Shown here in pieces: positions 7,540 to 11,206 of a stretch of DNA of 11,206 bases (the first letter of the stretch is position 1; each line of letters begins with the position of its first letter). The position numbers and the translations under genes are program-made. This DNA comes from Phyllobacteriaceae bacterium (GTDB lineage: Bacteria > Pseudomonadota > Alphaproteobacteria > Rhizobiales > Rhizobiaceae). The DNA lies in assembly GCA_024645155.1 (NCBI GenBank), contig JAHEGF010000096.1:1-11206 (forward strand), read 5' to 3'. The notes beneath the pieces were generated by a model. It searched no databases. It had not been told where the DNA came from and saw nothing but the letters and a program-made list of their open reading frames with translations.

Positions 7540-8450
7540 GCCTGCCGGACCGGGTCTTCAGACAATGGCAATCCGGCAAGCGCATCTGCAACCGCATCAA
7601 AGGCAAACCGGATGCGGGCGCTGGTGCGCAATTCGCGGTGGGCCGCAACCCACATCGGCAACCTGGCGATATCGAGGGCAGGCAGAACCCGTTCAACCTT
7701 GGCAGATTGCCGGGCGGCAAAAACCTGGCCAAAGCCAATGCCTGCACCGGCTTCGGTCAACCGCCAATTTAATACCTGGTCGTCGGTTCGCACTGCGAAT
7801 TGGTCGCGCGTCACGGTGAAACCCATTTCGGCAAATCCGCGGATTAGCAAATCATTACGGTCATAGCCGATGATGGTGTGGTCGAGGAGTTCTTCCGGCT
7901 TCCCCGGTTCGCCGTGGCGCTCCAGATAGGACGGCGCTGCATATGCCCCCATAGCAACATCATTGACTTTTCGGGCGATCAGCTCGCTTTGCGTTGGTTT
8001 TATCATGCGGATGGCGATGTCGGCATCGCGGGTCAAAAGGTTCTGCACGGTGTTCGAACTGACGATTTCGATATGCAGACGTGGCTCGGCGCTGCGCAGA
8101 GCGGCAACGATATCGGGCAGCAGAAAATGCGCTACGATTTCGCTTGCGGTGATGCGAACGGTTCCAGCGATTTCCCGGGATTGGCCCGTTGCAGCAAGCG
8201 AAAATGCAGCGGCATCGGTTGTGATGCGCCGGGCATGGTCGAGAAGCCCGCTACCGGCTTGTGTCAGTACCATTCCGCGTGGCACCCGCTCAAACAGCGT
8301 GATGTGCAACCGATCTTCCAGTTGTGAAACATGGCGCCCGACCGTGGGCTGGCTGATGCCGGTCTTGCGCGCTGCTGCCGACAGGCTGCCGGTCTCGGCA
8401 ACTGCAGCAAAACTCTTGATCAGGTTCCAGTCGAAGTCTTCAGTATCCAT
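7536..8450 (-). CDS. LysR-family transcriptional regulator
   Basis: This 304-residue regulator has an N-terminal winged helix-turn-helix (about 7-66: DWNLIKSFAAVAETGSLSAA, then ARKTGISQPTVGRHVSQLE and LFERVPRGMVLTQAG) and a C-terminal substrate-binding-like domain (about 90-300) that senses a small effector, here unknown. The ATG at 8448-8450 is chosen because family members usually begin a few residues before FDWNLI; an in-frame ATG at 8490-8492 would add 14 residues, and neither has a clear ribosome site. It is divergent from the SDR gene at 8537 with 86 bp between, the classic arrangement for a LysR protein controlling its neighbour and itself. Its stop overlaps the MFS stop by 3 bases within CTAG, with no room for an intergenic terminator. 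Confidence 0.93.
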   Translation of the reverse strand: MDTEDFDWNLIKSFAAVAETGSLSAAARKTGISQPTVGRHVSQLEDRLHITLFERVPRGMVLTQAGSGLLDHARRITTDAAAFSLAATGQSREIAGTVRITASEIVAHFLLPDIVAALRSAEPRLHIEIVSSNTVQNLLTRDADIAIRMIKPTQSELIARKVNDVAMGAYAAPSYLERHGEPGKPEELLDHTIIGYDRNDLLIRGFAEMGFTVTRDQFAVRTDDQVLNWRLTEAGAGIGFGQVFAARQSAKVERVLPALDIARLPMWVAAHRELRTSARIRFAFDAVADALAGLPLSEDPVRQA

Positions 8451-8536
8451 ACAGAAATGAATATCACAAATACGTTTTCTGGCAATTTCCATTCTCAGAT
8501 GAATTAAAGATAGTGAAATTCGAAAAGGAGATGATC
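8451..8536. promoter_or_regulatory. Divergent control region between LysR and SDR genes
   Basis: This AT-rich 86-bp gap must hold promoters in both directions. Short inverted repeats could be regulator contacts: CAGAAA (8452-8457) with TTTCTG (8476-8481), AATTTC (8484-8489) with GAAATT (8515-8520), and ATTC (8491-8494) with GAAT (8501-8504). LysR proteins typically bind T-N11-A interrupted dyads; several loose matches exist but none stands out, so the operator is inferred from gene arrangement rather than from a clear site. Confidence 0.45.
8525..8530 (+). promoter_or_regulatory. Ribosome binding site of SDR gene
   Basis: AAGGAG lies 6 nt before the ATG at 8537. It decides that start over an in-frame GTG at 8513 and an in-frame ATG at 8531, which touches the site itself. 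It is the strongest ribosome site in the window, which suggests efficient translation when the gene is on. Confidence 0.85.
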
Positions 8537-9496
8537 ATGAAAACGATAGCGGTTGTTGGTGCAGGTGGACGGTTGGGGCGGGTTGTTGCCAAAACCTTTT
8601 TTCAACGCGGATATAATGTCATTGCGGTGACCCGATCCGGAAAATTGCCGCGTGAGCTCTCAGGTGCCGTGGCACGGAAAGCGGACGCGATGCAGCTTGA
8701 TGCGCTGGTTGAAGCGACAGCTGGAGCCGAGTTTGTTTTCAATGGCCTCAATCCGCCGTACACGGATTGGTCAGCCAATTGCATGCCGATGGCGCGAAAC
8801 GTTATTGAAGCTGCACGCACGCATGGTGCAACCCATTTGTTCCCTGGAAACGTCTATGTTTTCGGGTCACCGATGCCCGGTGAGCTGCGCGAAACCACAC
8901 CGTTTGCAGCTTCGAGCAAGAAAGGGACAATCCGGGTCAGCATGGAACGGTTGTTCGAACAGGCGGCCCGTGAACAGGCGGTGCAAACCATCGTTTTGCG
9001 AGCCGGTGATTTTTTTGGCGGGGCGGGCACCGGATCGTGGTTCGATCTCTCGGTTGCCGCAAAGATCGGCAAAGGTACGTTCACATGGCCCGGCACCCCG
9101 GATATCAGGCATGAATGGGCATATTTGCCGGATCTGGCGAAGACCTTCGTCGCTTTGGCAAACAGAAGCGAGAAGCTCGGCCGCCACGAAACATTCCACT
9201 TTCCCGGCCATGCGATTACCGGCTTTGAGATGAAGAAAGCAGCAGAAGCTGCCTTCGGACACCCACTGAAACTTGCCGGCCTGCCCTGGTGGCTGGTCCG
9301 TGCAGGGGGCGTCGTCATTCCGATGTGGCGGGAACTCACCGAAATGGCCTATCTTTGGCAGGAGCCGCATTGGTTGACATCGCAACGGCTGGAATCCGTT
9401 ATCGGCGATGTTCCGCACACGCCGCTCGACGAGGCGGTAGCGGCGGCACTTGGCGAACTGGGTTTTGGTCAGGGCGCCCATGCCCGTGCCGCCTGA
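8537..9496 (+). CDS. NAD(P)-binding epimerase/SDR-like protein, atypical
   Basis: This 319-residue protein has a Rossmann fold. The N-terminus MKTIAVVGAGGRLGRVV carries the dinucleotide motif Gly8-x-x-Gly11-x-x-Gly14, and VTRSG (31-35) follows beta-2 with an Arg that could favour NADP. GNVYVFG (104-110) is the usual strand before the active site in extended SDR/epimerase proteins. Where the catalytic YxxxK would be, I see KGTIR (129-133), so the standard Tyr and Lys are missing. The C-terminal part (about 170-310) is the variable substrate domain. It resembles NAD-dependent epimerase/dehydratase-family proteins annotated only by fold; the substrate is unknown. The start at 8537 is fixed by AAGGAG. 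It is probably regulated by the divergent LysR gene. It ends 26 bp before the convergent IorB-like gene. Confidence 0.88.
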   Translation: MKTIAVVGAGGRLGRVVAKTFFQRGYNVIAVTRSGKLPRELSGAVARKADAMQLDALVEATAGAEFVFNGLNPPYTDWSANCMPMARNVIEAARTHGATHLFPGNVYVFGSPMPGELRETTPFAASSKKGTIRVSMERLFEQAAREQAVQTIVLRAGDFFGGAGTGSWFDLSVAAKIGKGTFTWPGTPDIRHEWAYLPDLAKTFVALANRSEKLGRHETFHFPGHAITGFEMKKAAEAAFGHPLKLAGLPWWLVRAGGVVIPMWRELTEMAYLWQEPHWLTSQRLESVIGDVPHTPLDEAVAAALGELGFGQGAHARAA

Positions 9497-9528
9497 GCGC
9501 TGTCTGCACGACGCGCCGGGTGTCAGGC
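9491..9528. repeat. Inverted repeat spanning two convergent stop codons
   Basis: GCCTGA (9491-9496) and TCAGGC (9523-9528) form a perfect 6-bp inverted repeat around 26 bp, and each arm contains the TGA stop of one of the two convergent genes. It could be a weak bidirectional terminator, but there is no long T-run on either side. It may also be chance, as both genes happen to end in an alanine-type codon context and TGA. Confidence 0.35.
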
Positions 9529-11206
9529 AAATTTGACCTCACGGGAAAGGGGCAGGCGGCGGATACGTTTGCCGGTTAATGCGAAAACGGCATTGGCGAG
9601 CGCAGGGATGGCCGGCGGGACTCCGATCTCGCCCGCGCCTCCCATTTTCTCTGCGTTCTCGAGTATGCGAATGTGAAATTCCGGGCATTGCGCCATGCGC
9701 ATCGCGTCAAAATCGTGGAAATTGGATTGCTCGACCTTGCCGTCGGCAAAGGTGATTTCCTGGCCAATCGCCGAAGACAGACCAAAAACCGCGCCGGATA
9801 TGAGCTGTGCCTGCAAGATACCCGGATCGAGCGCCTGGCCGACATCGGCGGCGATCCAGACATCGTCAACGCGGATGCCCTCTGCCGTGCCGGAAATTTC
9901 AATAATCTCGGCGACCCAGCTTCCGAAACTCAAGGCAAATGCAACCCCGCGCGCCTTTCCGGCTGGTAAAGGGGCGCCCCAATTCGCCATTTCCGCCACG
10001 GATTCCATGACTTTTGCGGCTACCGGATGATCTACCATCAGTTTCTGCCTCATTTCGACCGGGTCAATGCCGGATTTCACCGCGACCTCGTCGAGAAAAC
10101 ATTCGTGGAAGAAACTGCTGAAAGAATAGCCGACCGAGCGCCATGACCCGACCGGAACCGTCAGATCCGCCTCGGCACCGCTCACGCGGTAGTTCGGGAT
10201 TGTGTAGGGTTGATCAAAGGCGCCTTCGCTGATGTAGCGTTCCGGCCCGACCAGCGGAATCGAAGGGAGGATGCGGCGCACGTAACTCTTCAGGAGAGAG
10301 GGCGATGCGATTTTCCCCTCCAACGCTACCGGCAATCCGCTTTCGCCGATTCTGGCCCGGAAGCGGCCAACGGCCGCAGGCCGGTAGGCGTCGTGGGTTA
10401 TGTCTTCCTCGCGTGTCCAGGTGATCTTGACCGGCCGTCCGCCGGTCTCCCGCGCCAGCAATGCTGCATAGAGCGCGTAATCCCATTCCAGGCGGCGGCC
10501 AAATCCACCACCGAGATATGTCGTATTGATGGAAATATCATCCATCGAAATATCGAGAACAAGAGAACTGACAAACTGCAGGATCGAAGGGACCTGATTG
10601 GGCGCCCAGATCGTCAGCTTGCCATCAACAAACTGCGCTGTCGCATTCATCGGCTCCATGCAGGCATGGGCGAGAAAGGGTACTTCGTACTCGGCTTCGA
10701 GCAGGGAATCTGCCGGTGCATCGCGAAATACGGTTTCCAAGTTGCCGTCGTCGCGCAGCGCCCATCCGGGTTGTTCGACTGCCGCGGTTCTGATGACCGC
10801 CATTTGCGCTTCGCTGTCAGCAGGATATTCCGCATCGGTCCAATCCGCTTCGATTGCCTCTGCGGCCTTGAACGCCGACCAGGTATTGGTCGCAATGATC
10901 CCGAAACCGTTTCCGGTAAGCGTCTCAAGCGGGACGATTTTGATCACTCCGGGGATCTTTCCAGCCGCCGACAAGTCTGCCGAGCGGGCTTTAGACCAGA
11001 AGCGCGGGCTCATTTTCACCGTACCGTGAAGCATGTCAGGCAGGTCGACATCGATGCCAAATATCGGGGCGCCGGTCACTTTGGCGCGAAGATCAGTCCT
11101 CAGTTGCGGCTTGCCTAGGATTTTCCATTCACTTGCCGGGCGAAGCGGAGCATCGGATGGAACTGGAATTGTGGCTGCTGTATCAAGCAATTCACCGTAG
11201 GTCAGC
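9523..11206 (-). CDS. Molybdopterin-binding oxidoreductase large subunit, IorB-like (N-terminus off window)
   Basis: This frame is open to the right edge, giving about 561 C-terminal residues; the family is usually near 740-750, so roughly 185 N-terminal residues are missing. The TTG at 11190 is not a true start, since the frame reads LTYGELLDTA upstream of it. The protein belongs to the xanthine oxidase/aldehyde oxidase superfamily, closest in my recollection to isoquinoline 1-oxidoreductase beta subunit (IorB), which hydroxylates N-heterocycles or oxidises aldehydes using Mo-cytosine dinucleotide. Evidence includes KVTGAPIFGIDVDLPDMLHG, the HACMEPMNATAQF segment, the molybdopterin loop GGGFGRR (about 10493-10513), GSWRSVGYSFSSFFHE, and near the C-terminus GGAGEIGVPP, whose Glu (codon 9628-9630) is the likely catalytic base. 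A 2Fe-2S small subunit (IorA) is expected beside it, off the window. The substrate cannot be predicted. It is convergent with the SDR gene, so probably separately regulated. Confidence 0.92.
   Translation of the reverse strand, partial: LTYGELLDTAATIPVPSDAPLRPASEWKILGKPQLRTDLRAKVTGAPIFGIDVDLPDMLHGTVKMSPRFWSKARSADLSAAGKIPGVIKIVPLETLTGNGFGIIATNTWSAFKAAEAIEADWTDAEYPADSEAQMAVIRTAAVEQPGWALRDDGNLETVFRDAPADSLLEAEYEVPFLAHACMEPMNATAQFVDGKLTIWAPNQVPSILQFVSSLVLDISMDDISINTTYLGGGFGRRLEWDYALYAALLARETGGRPVKITWTREEDITHDAYRPAAVGRFRARIGESGLPVALEGKIASPSLLKSYVRRILPSIPLVGPERYISEGAFDQPYTIPNYRVSGAEADLTVPVGSWRSVGYSFSSFFHECFLDEVAVKSGIDPVEMRQKLMVDHPVAAKVMESVAEMANWGAPLPAGKARGVAFALSFGSWVAEIIEISGTAEGIRVDDVWIAADVGQALDPGILQAQLISGAVFGLSSAIGQEITFADGKVEQSNFHDFDAMRMAQCPEFHIRILENAEKMGGAGEIGVPPAIPALANAVFALTGKRIRRLPLSREVKFA

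Noticed and set aside
10210..11118. Plus-strand open frame of 302 codons
   Set aside because: It lies wholly antisense to the well-supported IorB-like gene, has no recognisable domain and an Arg/Cys-rich composition typical of shadow frames in GC-rich DNA.
11188..11190. TTG as the start of the IorB-like gene
   Set aside because: The frame stays open with family-like residues to the end of the window and about 185 residues of the family N-terminus are missing, so the gene continues off the edge.
1..11206. Mobile element, CRISPR, defence system or RNA gene
   Set aside because: I saw no transposase or integrase motif, no evenly spaced direct repeats and no tRNA/rRNA-like sequence; coding density and style are uniform, with no sign of recent transfer.

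Overview
The window looks like chromosomal DNA from an alphaproteobacterium of the Hyphomicrobiales (Rhizobiales) type, of moderate GC content. The main reasons are a pyruvate carboxylase that follows the Rhizobium etli enzyme almost residue for residue (recalled family knowledge, not a search), a liv transport cluster carrying a small DUF6867-like membrane protein, and a helix-hairpin-helix tail of the kind found at the C-terminus of rhizobial NuoE proteins. I cannot name the genus. I see no mobile element, CRISPR array, rRNA or tRNA.

Layout. (1) 1-2810, plus strand: the 3' end of a branched-chain amino acid ABC transporter cluster. It holds the tail of an upstream gene (possibly livG) carrying a helix-hairpin-helix domain, livF (ATPase), a three-helix membrane protein, a 151-bp leader, livK (periplasmic binding protein) and a strong intrinsic terminator. 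(2) 2811-7539, plus strand: pyc, a full-length biotin-dependent pyruvate carboxylase read from a TTG codon, overlapped at its 3' end by a 12-helix MFS transporter of the MosC/YbjJ type. (3) 7536-9496: a LysR-type regulator on the minus strand, divergent from an atypical NAD(P)-binding epimerase-like (SDR) gene on the plus strand, with an 86-bp shared control region. (4) 9523-11206, minus strand: the C-terminal three quarters of a molybdopterin-binding hydroxylase large subunit of the isoquinoline 1-oxidoreductase beta (IorB) type, running off the right edge.

How they work together. The liv genes form an uptake system. LivK captures the amino acid in the periplasm, and LivF with the off-window LivG powers import through LivH/LivM, presumably also upstream. 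Pyc replenishes oxaloacetate, and its MFS neighbour may be translationally coupled to it, substrate unknown. The LysR gene most likely controls the divergent SDR gene. The IorB-like gene is convergent with the SDR gene and need not be functionally linked to it.

All gaps between genes are under 160 bp. The window is mostly ordinary core metabolism. I did not find a convincing undescribed system. The most interesting points are the helix-hairpin-helix tail fused or joined to the liv cluster, the DUF6867-like protein as a possible transporter accessory, the structured livK leader, and the SDR protein that lacks the usual catalytic Tyr-Lys pair.
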